24,182 bases of DNA from Entophlyctis helioformis (lineage: Eukaryota; Chytridiomycota; Chytridiomycetes; Chytridiales; Chytriomycetaceae). Shown piece after piece: positions 1 through 8,586 of the stretch. The notes beneath the pieces are model-generated. The model had not been told where the DNA came from. It ran no database searches and was given only the letters and a program-made list of their open reading frames with translations. Made by a program: the position numbers and the translations under genes. The stretch is from assembly GCA_025526915.1 (NCBI GenBank), contig JAHLKH010000285.1:1-24182 (forward strand), read 5' to 3'. Within the stretch, counting starts at the first letter, position 1; every line of letters starts with the position of its first letter.

Positions 1-1042
1 CTGTGGTTGTCGTCATCCGTGCCAGCGACATGCGCATGAGTCGACACGCGAGAAACGGTCGACACGACGGACATGGCATCATCATCGTCATGGTCGCCCT
101 CGTCTTCGTCATTGAAGCCATCGTCGCCCTCGTCCAGCTCGTCGTCATAGTACTCCGAGTCGGCGACAGAGTACATGGACTTGGCGTCTTCGTCTTGGTA
201 TGCCCCATTGCCGCCCACGCGCATCGCTGAGTGGCGGGATAGTGACCGGGCAAGACCCCCGCCGCCCATGTGCTGCGTCGTGGACGTGGACGCGCGTTGA
301 TGGCCGCTGTTGTTGTTGTTGTTGTTGTTGGTCGCGTTGTTGCTGTTGTGGGAGCGCGATGTTGGCCCGCGCTGCCTGCCGCCTTTGGCTTTGCAAGAGC
401 CTGTAGCCATTCCTCGCGGTCTGTTTGCGTCTGGGCCGCCAGGTGGAACTGCAACGCAGCCAGCCCGCGCCGACGGCATGACAGAGTGAGTGGGCAGGCA
501 AGACAGCGAGCGGCTGTGCATTCGAGGCAGACCATGCCAGTAGCGTTGCTCACCTTGCGTTTGTTGGAGAACAGCACAAACGGAACGGTGCCCTTGCGCA
601 GGCCAGAGAACCCGCTGGCAGACGCGCCGGTCTTTGTGTTGACACCATCGCCAGTATCAACCCGCATGCCAGCCACAACAATCTCGTGTTTGGGCGGCTT
701 GGACAGGTCGCGGTCGTCGTAGATGCTCAGGACATATGCAGGCCCGGCCGTCGCTGAGGCTGGCGAGACCGACGCTTGCCGCGAGGTGTTTGTGTCCAGA
801 CTGAGCACGAGGTACTTTTGGCGCCAGTGCGCAAAGAGACCGGATCCGGCTTTCTTGAGCACCCAGCCTTGCTTGACGGGCTTGCTCGTTGTCAGCGATG
901 CAATTTGGCCAGACGCATGGACCGAGGGTGCCAGGGCAGTCTTGGTCGGCAGTGATGCTGGCTGTTTCTGCTGCTGCTGCTGCTGCTGCTGTTGCTGCTG
1001 GGGCGAGCGCTGCAAGAAGCGAGAATACGGCAGACTGAGCAT
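1..1042 (-). CDS. PH-domain protein, C-terminus cut by window edge
   Basis: The start is ATG at 1042-1040, the first after an in-frame stop. Exon 1 (1042-554) encodes 163 residues: a short leader, a run of 11 Gln (968-1000), then a PH-domain opening at about residue 56 (KQGWVLKK). An intron 553-449 (GTGAGC...GCAG, phase 0) leads to exon 2, which begins FHLAAQTQTDREEWLQAL; this is the last strand and C-terminal helix of a PH domain with its invariant Trp at about 177. PH domains commonly bind phosphoinositides or proteins at membranes. Further on the coding frame changes to an acidic, Ser/Asp/Glu-rich tail (MYSVADSEYYDDELDEG) that runs to position 1. A 65-base intron with a weak donor (GTCCAC, about 298 to 234) restores the frame exactly; the alternative is a one-base indel near 375-405. 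The ligand is unknown. Confidence 0.72.
   Translation of the reverse strand, partial: MLSLPYSRFLQRSPQQQQQQQQQQQKQPASLPTKTALAPSVHASGQIASLTTSKPVKQGWVLKKAGSGLFAHWRQKYLVLSLDTNTSRQASVSPASATAGPAYVLSIYDDRDLSKPPKHEIVVAGMRVDTGDGVNTKTGASASGFSGLRKGTVPFVLFSNKRKVSNATGMVCLECTAARCLACPLTLSCRRRGLAALQFHLAAQTQTDREEWLQALAKPKAAGSAGQHRAPTTATTRPTTTTTTTAAINARPRPRRSTWAAGVLPGHYPATQRCAWAAMGHTKTKTPSPCTLSPTRSTMTTSWTRATMASMTKTRATMTMMMPCPSCRPFLACRLMRMSLARMTTTT
309..330. repeat. GTT/AAC trinucleotide run
   Basis: About seven GTT units on the plus strand. On the minus strand it reads Thr, Gln or Asn repeats depending on frame. It lies inside the predicted coding part of the PH-domain protein, just before the stretch where the coding frame changes. 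Confidence 0.85.
968..1000. repeat. CAG/CTG trinucleotide run (polyGln)
   Basis: Eleven consecutive Gln codons on the minus strand (ten CAG and one CAA) lie in the N-terminal leader of the PH-domain protein. The run is in frame, so length changes would alter only the Gln tract. Confidence 0.9.
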
Positions 1043-1596
1043 GATGGCGCTGCAGATTGGTCGCGTTGAGGCAACTCAGATTTCGCGAGATTCGGTGGTT
1101 GAACTTGAGACAGGGGACTTGCATGCAATGCGTTTATTGGGTCCTGCTGTATTACTTGTATAGAAAGGCGTGACGGGCCATGAACTTGTCCAACAGAGCT
1201 GCGTCGTCTTGCAGGTCTGTGCGTGACGGCAGGCGTTTGATGGTCACCGGCGACACTGCAGACGGTGAGAGTGGAGCCTTTCTGGGGTGATCCATCGCAG
1301 ACGCAGCATGGCAGCTGTTGCCGCCACTGGCTCATTCGATCTCATGGCTACTGTTGGCGGATCTGTGTGCATGGCCGTGTTGCTGCTGTCGCTCTTGCCA
1401 TGCTTGCCATGTGTGTCGTTGTTGCTGTATGGCTGCGTATCAGTGCATAGGGGCTGTGCGACACTGCAGCATGCATGGCAGTGTGCGACTCGTCAAGGCA
1501 GCAAGTGCACTGTGCACCAGCATCACCATCAGACACACGGAACGATGCTCGCTTGTCGCACATCTCGGCATCGCATCGCATCTCAGATCAGCCACA
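1043..1596. other. Intergenic region between divergent genes
   Basis: This 554-base stretch separates the start codons of the PH-domain gene (minus) and the ankyrin gene (plus), so it should hold both promoters. It contains many TTGCTG/CATGCC-type short words but no clear TATA box, RNA gene or conserved reading frame. Confidence 0.5.
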
Positions 1597-3061
1597 ATGA
1601 GCCAAGTGATGCCAGCGAGCGGCGATGCAGACGACAGGCGACTGGGCAGCAGCAGCAGTAGCAGCAGCAGCAGCAGCGACGCCGTCGACAGCCAGACGCT
1701 GCACGACACGGTGGCTGCTGGCCGCACAGACCTCGTGCCTCGCTTCTCTGCTTTTGTGCGTCTCCTGCCACTGTCACTGCACCAACAGCCGCCTGTCGAG
1801 CAGCCGCAGCAACAGCCACAGCCATCCCGCCATCAAGGCAACCGACTGGTGGACGCTGTATCTGCACGAGCTGCAAGCCAAGATCCTGCGGCACGCTGGC
1901 CCGCTCACGCAGCTGCTGTGCGGTCATCTCAATGTCGCCAATATGGACGACGACGACAAGCGAGCGCTGTGGGTCGATGCCTTCAAGATAGACTGGCAGG
2001 GGGATCTGAGCCTGCTGCCATACGCCGATCTGCTTGTCAAGGACTTTGTGCACGTCAGCAGCCGCAGCATGTACCATCGGCTGTGGGCACGCTTTCCCCT
2101 ATACGTCATGCCCGACAATCCATTCTACGACGCTTACATCGATATCCGCGATGGGATGTGCTCGATCCCCATGCGGCACATGTGGCTCGACTGCCTTCCG
2201 CCCCTGCCGCACGATTACCTCGCCAGGGTTGCCGTCGAAGGCGATCACGCGGCGTTTCTCGAGTACATGCTCGACAAGAAGCTCGTCCCGCTGGAGATGG
2301 CCGACGATATTGACGACTATGGTTTATCAAGCCGTATTGATGCTGCGGCACAGTATGGGTCGCTCGGCGTCATCAAGCTGCTGTCGGCCAGAGGTGCAAG
2401 AGCGACATCCAAAGCCATGGACAGTGCAGCAGAGGGTGGCCATTTGGACACGGTCAAGTGGCTGCACGAGCACCGTACGGAGGGGTACACGGCCAAGGCG
2501 ATGGACAATGCTGCTTTTGGTGGACATTTGCATGTCCTGCAGTGGCTGCAAGAGCACCGGACAGAGGGATGCACGACTTGGGCGATGAACTGGGCAGCCA
2601 CGAACGGCCACCTCGATGCGGTCAAGTGGCTTCACGAACATCGGACGGAAGGATGCACGACTTGGGCTATGGATAAGGCAGCGGAAATGGGACATCTGGA
2701 TGTCCTGAAGTTGCTGCACGAGCACCGGACGGAAGGATGCACGACGAACGCCATTGACGCAGCAGCAGGAAATGGACAGCTGGATGTCGTGGAATGGCTG
2801 CATGAGCATCGAGCGGAAGGATGCACGACGAACGCCATTGATGCAGCAGCAGGAAATGGACATCTGCATGTCGTGCAATGGTTACTTGCCAACCGCACCG
2901 AGGGCTTCACACGCCACGCCATGGCAGCTGCTGCCGACGACAACATTGCGCGTCTTCTCGCCGGATCGCTGTCGGCCGAGCAGCGTGCTGCCATGACCAT
3001 CTATACTGAACACGATGGCGAGCCGGACTTTGACGGTTATCTTGCCAGCATGTTCGCTTAG
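1597..3061 (+). CDS. Ankyrin-like repeat protein with F-box-like N-terminal region
   Basis: The main frame is open from 1625 to the stop at 3061. My preferred start is ATG 1597 (context CACAATGA). It encodes a Ser-rich leader with a Ser10 run and then splices over 1756-1837 (GTGCGT...CAAG, phase 0) into ATDWWTLYLHELQAKIL, giving about 460 residues. The unspliced alternative starts at ATG 1625. Residues about 54-90 (HELQAKILRHAGPLTQLL) resemble the F-box-like start seen in large ankyrin families of chytrids and amoebae; this is recall, not a search. Residues about 246-413 hold six consecutive 28-residue repeats of pattern AMDxAAxxGHLDVVxWLHEHRTEGCTT, preceded by one degenerate unit. A short acidic tail ends the protein. 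The probable role is protein binding; the partner is unknown and no enzyme domain is seen. Confidence 0.82.
1648..1677 (+). repeat. AGC run (polySer)
   Basis: Ten Ser codons (nine AGC, one AGT) in the frame starting at ATG 1597. In the alternative unspliced frame from 1625 the same bases encode Ala. The tract is therefore uninformative for choosing the start. Confidence 0.85.
2414..2917 (+). repeat. 84-bp coding tandem repeat, six units
   Basis: Six units of exactly 84 bases, each encoding a 28-residue ankyrin-like repeat, lie head to tail. Units 5 and 6 share nearly all of their first half (ACGAACGCCATTGA then GCAGCAGCAGGAAATGGACA), which indicates a recent duplication or gene conversion. 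All units stay in frame. Confidence 0.9.
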
Positions 3062-5400
3062 TCTGTTGAATGAACCATTTGGATTCTGTTTGCTTCTCAG
3101 ACGGCCTTTACACTCCCATGGCTCTCACAGGTCCCATTTGCTCAACAGACTGTGCCCACTAGCACTTTATCAAGCTGGTCTTGGTGCAGCATGACATGCC
3201 ACATTCACATGCTTGCTAGGTTCGGGCGACGATGGCATGTTCACGCAGTACTCACAAAAGGCCACCATCACGGCCAGCACGGCCAGCACGATCACAGCAA
3301 TCACAGCGATCATGTTAGGCGGATCAAGGCAAGACACGGATCTCGCGTGGATCCAATGTATTCAGCAGCAGACGCCTTCTCCCGGACGTCTGCCAAGGCG
3401 TGCGATGCATATTGCCGCGTCTGGTACAGTATAAACGTGTCGTCACGCTGCGAGGCGTACAAACGCGGCGGGTATGGCCGTTTAAACAAATGACGTCGCA
3501 TCTAAACACGTTGTATAACGTCACATTACAACGCATTCATTACATCACATCCCATTCGTTTCATCACATCTCATCTCATGCCGGCTGCTCTTTGCCCCTG
3601 GCGTTTGCCTTTGTCTCCACGTTTGTCACCACGTATGTCTCCACATGTGAGAGGCGTCTGTGAGGCGTCTGGCGCGTCGGAGAGCTGGCTGACAGGCCCT
3701 ACACGCTCTCTACTCGCTCGATGCGGGAAATGCAGAGACCGCAAGTCTAGGTCGACGCCAGGCGATAGACACGGTGGATATGGCATCCCACTCTGAGTAT
3801 CTGGGTCTGGGCCGTGCTGTTTGGCGGGTGCGCCGTTGACTGGCGTCTCGAGAGGTGTTTTCCAATTCCGTCGTCGTGCCAATATTCTGGCTCGCTGTAT
3901 TGGCTGCTGCTGCTGCCGAGCCAAGAATTGGGAGCAGGCAGGCCGGGCCCATGCTTTTGGAGCTGCTCACGGTCACGCAGGCAGATATGCGTGCGTCTGG
4001 CAGCGCATACTGGAGCAGCACCGCCGCAAGACACTGCTGCTACTGCTGCTGCTGCTGCAGATGCAGGCCGTGAGAGCAGCCAAACAGCTCGACCAGAGAG
4101 CGCTGCTCGATGCGTTGGTGCGTGAATGCGTGAGGGCTGAATGCGCGAGGGCGTGAGGGCGTGAGAACGGCATTTTCAGAAGCAACGGCGGAGCTCTGCT
4201 TGGGCAGGAGCAGCGCAGGAGCAGCGCAGCATTGGTGGGGCGAGTCGGTACGCATGCAGCGGCCGTCTGTCGTGTCCATCTTGGCCATGGCCGTCAGGAC
4301 AGAAGCGGCAGTCGGCCTGTGTAGACTGCGGCCCGTCCCGCTCGCCGTTGTTGCTCGTGTCGCTCGTGTCGCTCGTCGCTTGCTGGTGGATGCGCATTGG
4401 ACGTCGGCGGCTTCTGGCGTATCTGTGGCATCTGTGGCGTCTCGACCCAGCGCCACGGCGAGTATTCTGCTCGTGCAGGTCGGCTCTCGAAGCAGTTGCT
4501 TCTCTGCCGTGGTGCTTATACGTCGGCTTCTCTGCCTGTCAACTGGCAGTTGCCAATATCCAAGCACTTTCGCATGCCCGTCTCGCACAAGCCGTTGTGT
4601 CGAGAGCATTGGTGGGGCCGAATAAGCGACGCATGGATAGGCAGCAGGCGGAGTTGGCTGTCGTGCTGCTCATGGCCAATTCCGATTTGCTGCGTCAGGA
4701 GTTGTTGATTCCGGTGGCGTGGGTCTGGCGGCCGTGGAGGGCAGGGAGAGCAGGACGTTGAGAGGCGCGTGGCCGTGGTGTGGCTGGACGTGACGTGACG
4801 TCCGCGCGTGGATTGCAGATGAAATGCTCGGCAATGGCAGGAGGCTCGCGTCAAATCGGCCCGCACTCCCACGCCTGCAAGCAACCATGCGCGTCGTGAT
4901 CGGAGATTGTGGAGAGCAGCTGGTGGAAAGCAGCTGTTTGTGGGGGACGGTTGTGGCCGAATGCAGATCCCTGTCGTTGAAACATCCAGCTGTTAGGATG
5001 ACGATGCGGTGGAGAGAGGGCAGTGGGGAGAGAGCGCGATCGAGAGAGCGCGGTGGAAAGAGTGTGGTGAAGAGAGCACGGTGGAAAGAGCGCGATCGAG
5101 AGAGCACGGTGGAGAGATGCAGATCTGCAAACAATAGTCTCGCCACTGCGGTGATGCAAAGGAGCAGCCGGTCCTTATCCACGTCTGCTTTGCAAGCCCG
5201 CGTGGAACAAAAATGAATTGGGATGCAGATCGGCGGCTCTGGTCTGCATGGCTGCGTTTGTCTCGAGTACAGGCGAGCGAGCGTGCATGCAGAGACAGCG
5301 AGCCAGCAAAGCCGAAGCAATTGGGGAGATGCGGAGGAATCGGCATCGCCATGATGCGCAGACAGCAACTGGCCGTTCACAGATCCAGTCACTGTTTGAG
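3062..5400. other. Gene-poor region, first part
   Basis: I see no conserved protein, tRNA or rRNA here. It holds short tandem words (CACGGCCAG near 3272-3292, CATCTCAT words near 3540-3580), an AGC/CTG-rich patch near 4033-4062, and open frames of biased composition on both strands. One plus-strand frame ending at 4761 (about 4572-4761) has a more protein-like composition (RRMDRQQAELAVVLLMANSD), but no start, splice sites or homologue that I can name. Confidence 0.5.
5011..5118. repeat. Purine-rich imperfect repeat
   Basis: A plus-strand GA-rich tract in which GCGCGATCGAGAGAGC occurs at 5034 and again at 5090 (period 56), interleaved with GTGGAAAGAG and GAGAGCACGGTGG words. The strand asymmetry, purines on plus, is strong. 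Confidence 0.8.
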
Positions 5401-5459
5401 CGTCATGGCGTTGCACGGCGAAATACTATGGATAAACGTTGGATAGTAGGGCGAACGCA

Positions 5460-5499
5460 GAGGGTGGAGAGAGTGGAGAGGTGGAGAGAGTGGAGAGAA
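5460..5499. repeat. GTGGAGAG purine tract
   Basis: Repeated GTGGAGAG/GTGGAGAGAG words on the plus strand, sharing vocabulary with the purine tract about 350 bases upstream. No coding frame is supported across it. Confidence 0.8.
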
Positions 5500-6260
5500 T
5501 GATCGCAAGCCCTGCAGCTTTGCGCTGCTTTGGTGCTGCTGGTTTGGCGATTGGCCACTTTCTTGGCCTTTCCAGCTGCTGTGGTCTCGCTTGAACCACC
5601 GCAGCCGCCTCGACCGCAAGACAGACTGGAGCGTCTCGCGCTCATCTGCATGGGTGAAGCGACCCAGCGCGTTGGCAACTCGGCATCTGCATCGGCACAG
5701 GCGGCAATGGCCGTGTCGGGGTCGGCGTTAGCGGCGGGATGCTCTTTGGGACACTGCGGCCAACAGGAAGCAGCACTTACCGGCCGGCCGAGCAGAGACC
5801 AACGGTGGTAGCGTGAGTGGTATTGAATACCGCGCAGCCGTGTCTGGTCTGTGGAGGTCTGGACTGGGGAGGTACCCGTCGACACGACCGTCGTGGGCAC
5901 ACAGCCGAGCAGACAGCCGTGGACCCGTCGGCGGGTTGGAGAGGCAGACTGACGGCCTGCCTGCCTGCAAGGGTCGGGCGAAGCCAGACATGATTCCCGC
6001 CCGGTGATTCGCCGCAATTGCGAGCGAGCGAGCGAGCGACAACGACGACACTGCGGAGCTTGTCGCGCTGGCTGTGGGCGGTCGGTGCGGGTCGGGTCAC
6101 GACCGAGACGCGGACAAAAGGCAATGGTGGATGGGCAGGTCAGCACTCGCTTGCAGGCATTGAGAGTCTTCTTACCCCCTGGTTCAAGCTCGCAACAGAG
6201 GCCGGCGGAACGGAGCAGCAACCTCCGCCGTTGGCTCGACCCACTTGGGCCGGCTGGCTG

Positions 6261-6309
6261 GCGTCTGGCGTCTGGCGTCTGGCGTCTGGCGTCTGGCGTC
6301 TCGCGTCTG
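6261..6309. repeat. Heptamer tandem repeat GCGTCTG x7
   Basis: Seven 7-base units GCGTCTG run back to back; unit six ends in C instead of G. Seven is not a multiple of three, so length changes would break any frame. That fits a non-coding location. Confidence 0.92.
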
Positions 6310-6739
6310 GCGGCTGGAAGCTTGTTGGACCGCTGCGAGTGCGTGAGAGAGAGACCGGAGCAGCCAGAGCAGCGGCCGGGGCGAGGGCCAGGGCGAAGGC
6401 ACGACGAGGGTGTCTGAGTTGGTGGCGCTTGTGCCGCCAGATATTCTTGTCGTTGTGGAATGCTTGGAAAGAGCGCTGTGGGTTGAACACGTTCAGCACG
6501 ATCTGCACAACTCGAAAATGGTGGCGCCGGCACGAGGGACACACTTGGTTGCGTGATCGGTTGCTTGTGAGCAGAACAGGAAGCAGTTGGTTTATGGGTA
6601 GAGGCGGGAGGAAGCGAGTGGCAGGAATCTGGCATAGAAGAGGCAAGGCAGTATGAGTGTATGCATGTATGGGGGCGCGAGGGGCTGGAGTGGAATGCAC
6701 AGAAAGGGACGCGGGAGAGAGCGAGCATTCGCAGGCTTG

Positions 6740-7701
6740 TCACTGCTGGCGCGCATCGCGCAGCGACATGAGCAGCAAGGCGTTGCCCACGTCCGCGTCT
6801 GTCCGTGCCAGGGGAGCAGACTCGGCGTGCAATGGCAGCGCGCTAGCCGAGGATGCGAGCGCGTCCACTGAGCTGTCCGGCTGACGGGGCGGCGATGGGC
6901 GTCTGCCTTTGGCGGCGGGCAGGAGCGGCGACACGGACGGCGACGGCGACAGGATGCTGGGGATCGCGGCAAGCGTCTTGCTGTGAGGCGGCAGCAGGCT
7001 GCACGCGACCCACGGCAGATGCGGCATCAGGAGCGAGCTGGACCTGCTGCCGTTGGTCTGCGGTCTGGGGAGCAGCGCGTGCGCGTCTGGACGGTGGTCG
7101 GCCGGCTTGAGGAGCGGCTGCAGTGGCTGGTGTGACTGGTGTGGCTGCAGTGGCTGGTGTGGCTGTTGCAGTGGCTGGTATGACTGTAATGGCTGCGGCA
7201 CTGGCGACAGAAGCCCCGGAGAGAGCATCGACGGCGGCGGCGCAGGCGTGTGGCTGTGGCGGCGCGGCCGCATCTGGTCCAGGCACAGCGGCGGCAGCAT
7301 CGGCCTTGAATGCAGCGTCGGCACGCTGCCGCGGCGGCCGGCGCAGATGGGCGGCAGCTGGAAGACGCGGTCAGACGGCGCAGGCACGGGCGGCAGTGCG
7401 GGTGCTGCCCACTCGGCAGCCGGCGGCATCGGCATCGGCATCGGCATCGGCATCGGCACGGTGGGCGGCATCGGCACGGTGGGCGGCATCGGCATCGGCA
7501 GGCAGTCGGCGCTGGTGGCGCTGGTGGCGCGACTCGGCACAGGCGGCGAATCTGCGCGGCCGCCGTCTGCGGGCCCGAGCGTTGAGCCGTCGGCAGCGGG
7601 CGGGAACGGGGATGCAGAAGGTAGCGCAGACGGGAGCACGGACGGGAATGCGAGCGGGAAAACGGACTGGAGCGAGGCGCGCGAGTGCCTGGCGGATGCG
7701 C
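6740..7701 (-). CDS. Proline-rich hypothetical protein, probable last exon
   Basis: A minus-strand frame stays open from about 7701 to a stop at 6740-6742 but contains no ATG near its upstream end. A good acceptor (CTCTGTAG, just above 7701) suggests it is a 3' exon entered in phase 1; the upstream exon(s), somewhere in 7720-8580, were not identified. The roughly 320 residues are disordered: a Met-Pro hexamer run, a QPLQ/HQPLQP repeat segment, and several Ser-Pro sites (LLSPVPQPL, ILSPSPSVSPLLP, RRPSPP). It ends with a short hydrophobic element, DVGNALLLMSLRDARQQ. The composition resembles fungal transcriptional or cell-cycle regulators phosphorylated at SP sites, but this is only analogy. 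I do not recognise the family. Confidence 0.45.
7425..7500. repeat. GGCATC hexamer repeat
   Basis: Five perfect GGCATC units (7425-7454), followed by GGCACGGTGGGC units and two more GGCATC. On the minus strand they encode the Met-Pro/Pro-Thr-Val-Pro run of the proline-rich exon and stay in frame. Confidence 0.9.
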
Positions 7702-8586
7702 CTACAGAGGCCAGAGCGTGTCAGCGAGTGTCAGCGAGGGTTGAGTGATGCGATGCGGTGCGGTGCGATGCAGTACAGCGGGGCAGACGTGTGCTTGAGC
7801 CCCTTGACGCCCGTCGAACGTCTTCTTTGTCTTCTACCACTTCTGCGACTTGTTCGACTTCCGCGCATGCCAGGGGGCTGCGTTGTCGGGGCACGTGCAT
7901 GAGTCGCGGATGACGCGACCAGACGCGTGGCACGCAACACGCCGCGCGCGCTGCGGCGCTGGGAACTCAAGCACTGGGCAGGGGAGGGGAAGGGAAGGCG
8001 GCGATGGCAAGGTGGAGCAACACACAGACAGATAGGCAGAGCAGCAGATGGACAGAGCGGCTAGGCAGACGGACAGGCAGACAGACCTTGGGCGTGCCGT
8101 GTGCGGCTGGCTGTGGCTGCTGCAGCGTCCAGAGGGCCGGGAAGGTGCTGCGGCGGCGGGCGTGACGGGCCACGCTCGGCTCTGCGCAGCGCGGATGTCA
8201 AACGGGCACGCAGCAACCGTGCTGCCTGGCGCGCCGTCTCTGCTGCCGGATGGGTCGGAGCTGCGGGCTGGTGGTGGTCTTGTTGGTGGTGGTCTTGTTG
8301 GTGGTGGTCTTGTTGGTCACGGTCGCGGTCGCGGTCTGCGCGAGTGGGCGGGAGCATGCTGACAGGCGGGCGGGCGATGCGCGTGCAGGTGTCGGTGTCG
8401 GTTGGAGCAGCCGGGCAGTTGGACGTTTGCGGGGACGGGGCAGAGTGGGTCGCAGCGACGCACGTCGGGCACGTTTAGCGCGACGCACTCGGCCGCCTGC
8501 CGTCGGAGTCTGCCCGCCCGCCCGCCTGTCAGAATGCTCCAGATCCGTGATCGCCACGCTTTCCTCGCAACTCGGGTCGAGCCCAG
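7702..8586. other. Region between divergent genes, upstream of the deacetylase
   Basis: This lies between the proline-rich exon (minus) and the deacetylase start (plus). It probably contains the missing 5' exon(s) of the former and the promoter and 5' UTR of the latter. Around 7822-7880 the plus strand shows a run of C-ending codons (AAC GTC TTC TTT GTC TTC TAC CAC) without a start codon. No RNA gene or clear TATA box is visible. Confidence 0.45.
8271..8315. repeat. 15-bp direct repeat x3
   Basis: GTGGTGGTCTTGTTG occurs three times without interruption. It lies about 270 bases upstream of the deacetylase start codon. I see no coding role. Confidence 0.92.

Larger units (their letters stand above)
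5401..6739. other. Gene-poor region, second part
   Basis: Open frames here, including one of more than 440 codons on the minus strand (5403-6743), have Arg/Ser/Pro/Cys-rich low-complexity translations and no domain I recognise. The stretch holds the GTGGAGAG tract and the GCGTCTG array. I see no RNA gene. Confidence 0.5.

Noticed and set aside
3430..3435. TATAAA in the gene-poor region
   Set aside because: No supported coding frame or RNA follows it within a usual distance.
5403..6743. Minus-strand open frame of about 446 codons
   Set aside because: The translation is Arg/Ser/Pro/Cys-rich, crosses the GCGTCTG array and purine tract, and shows no domain or biased third positions. In GC-rich DNA long stop-free frames are expected.
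7053..7902. Plus-strand Gly/Ala-rich open frames
   Set aside because: They are antisense to the proline-rich exon; compositions such as Gly-Ile and His-Arg repeats simply mirror the GGCATC microsatellite.
6261..8315. CRISPR-like arrays
   Set aside because: The tandem repeats here (7-mer, hexamer, 15-mer) have no unique spacers, and the genome is eukaryotic.
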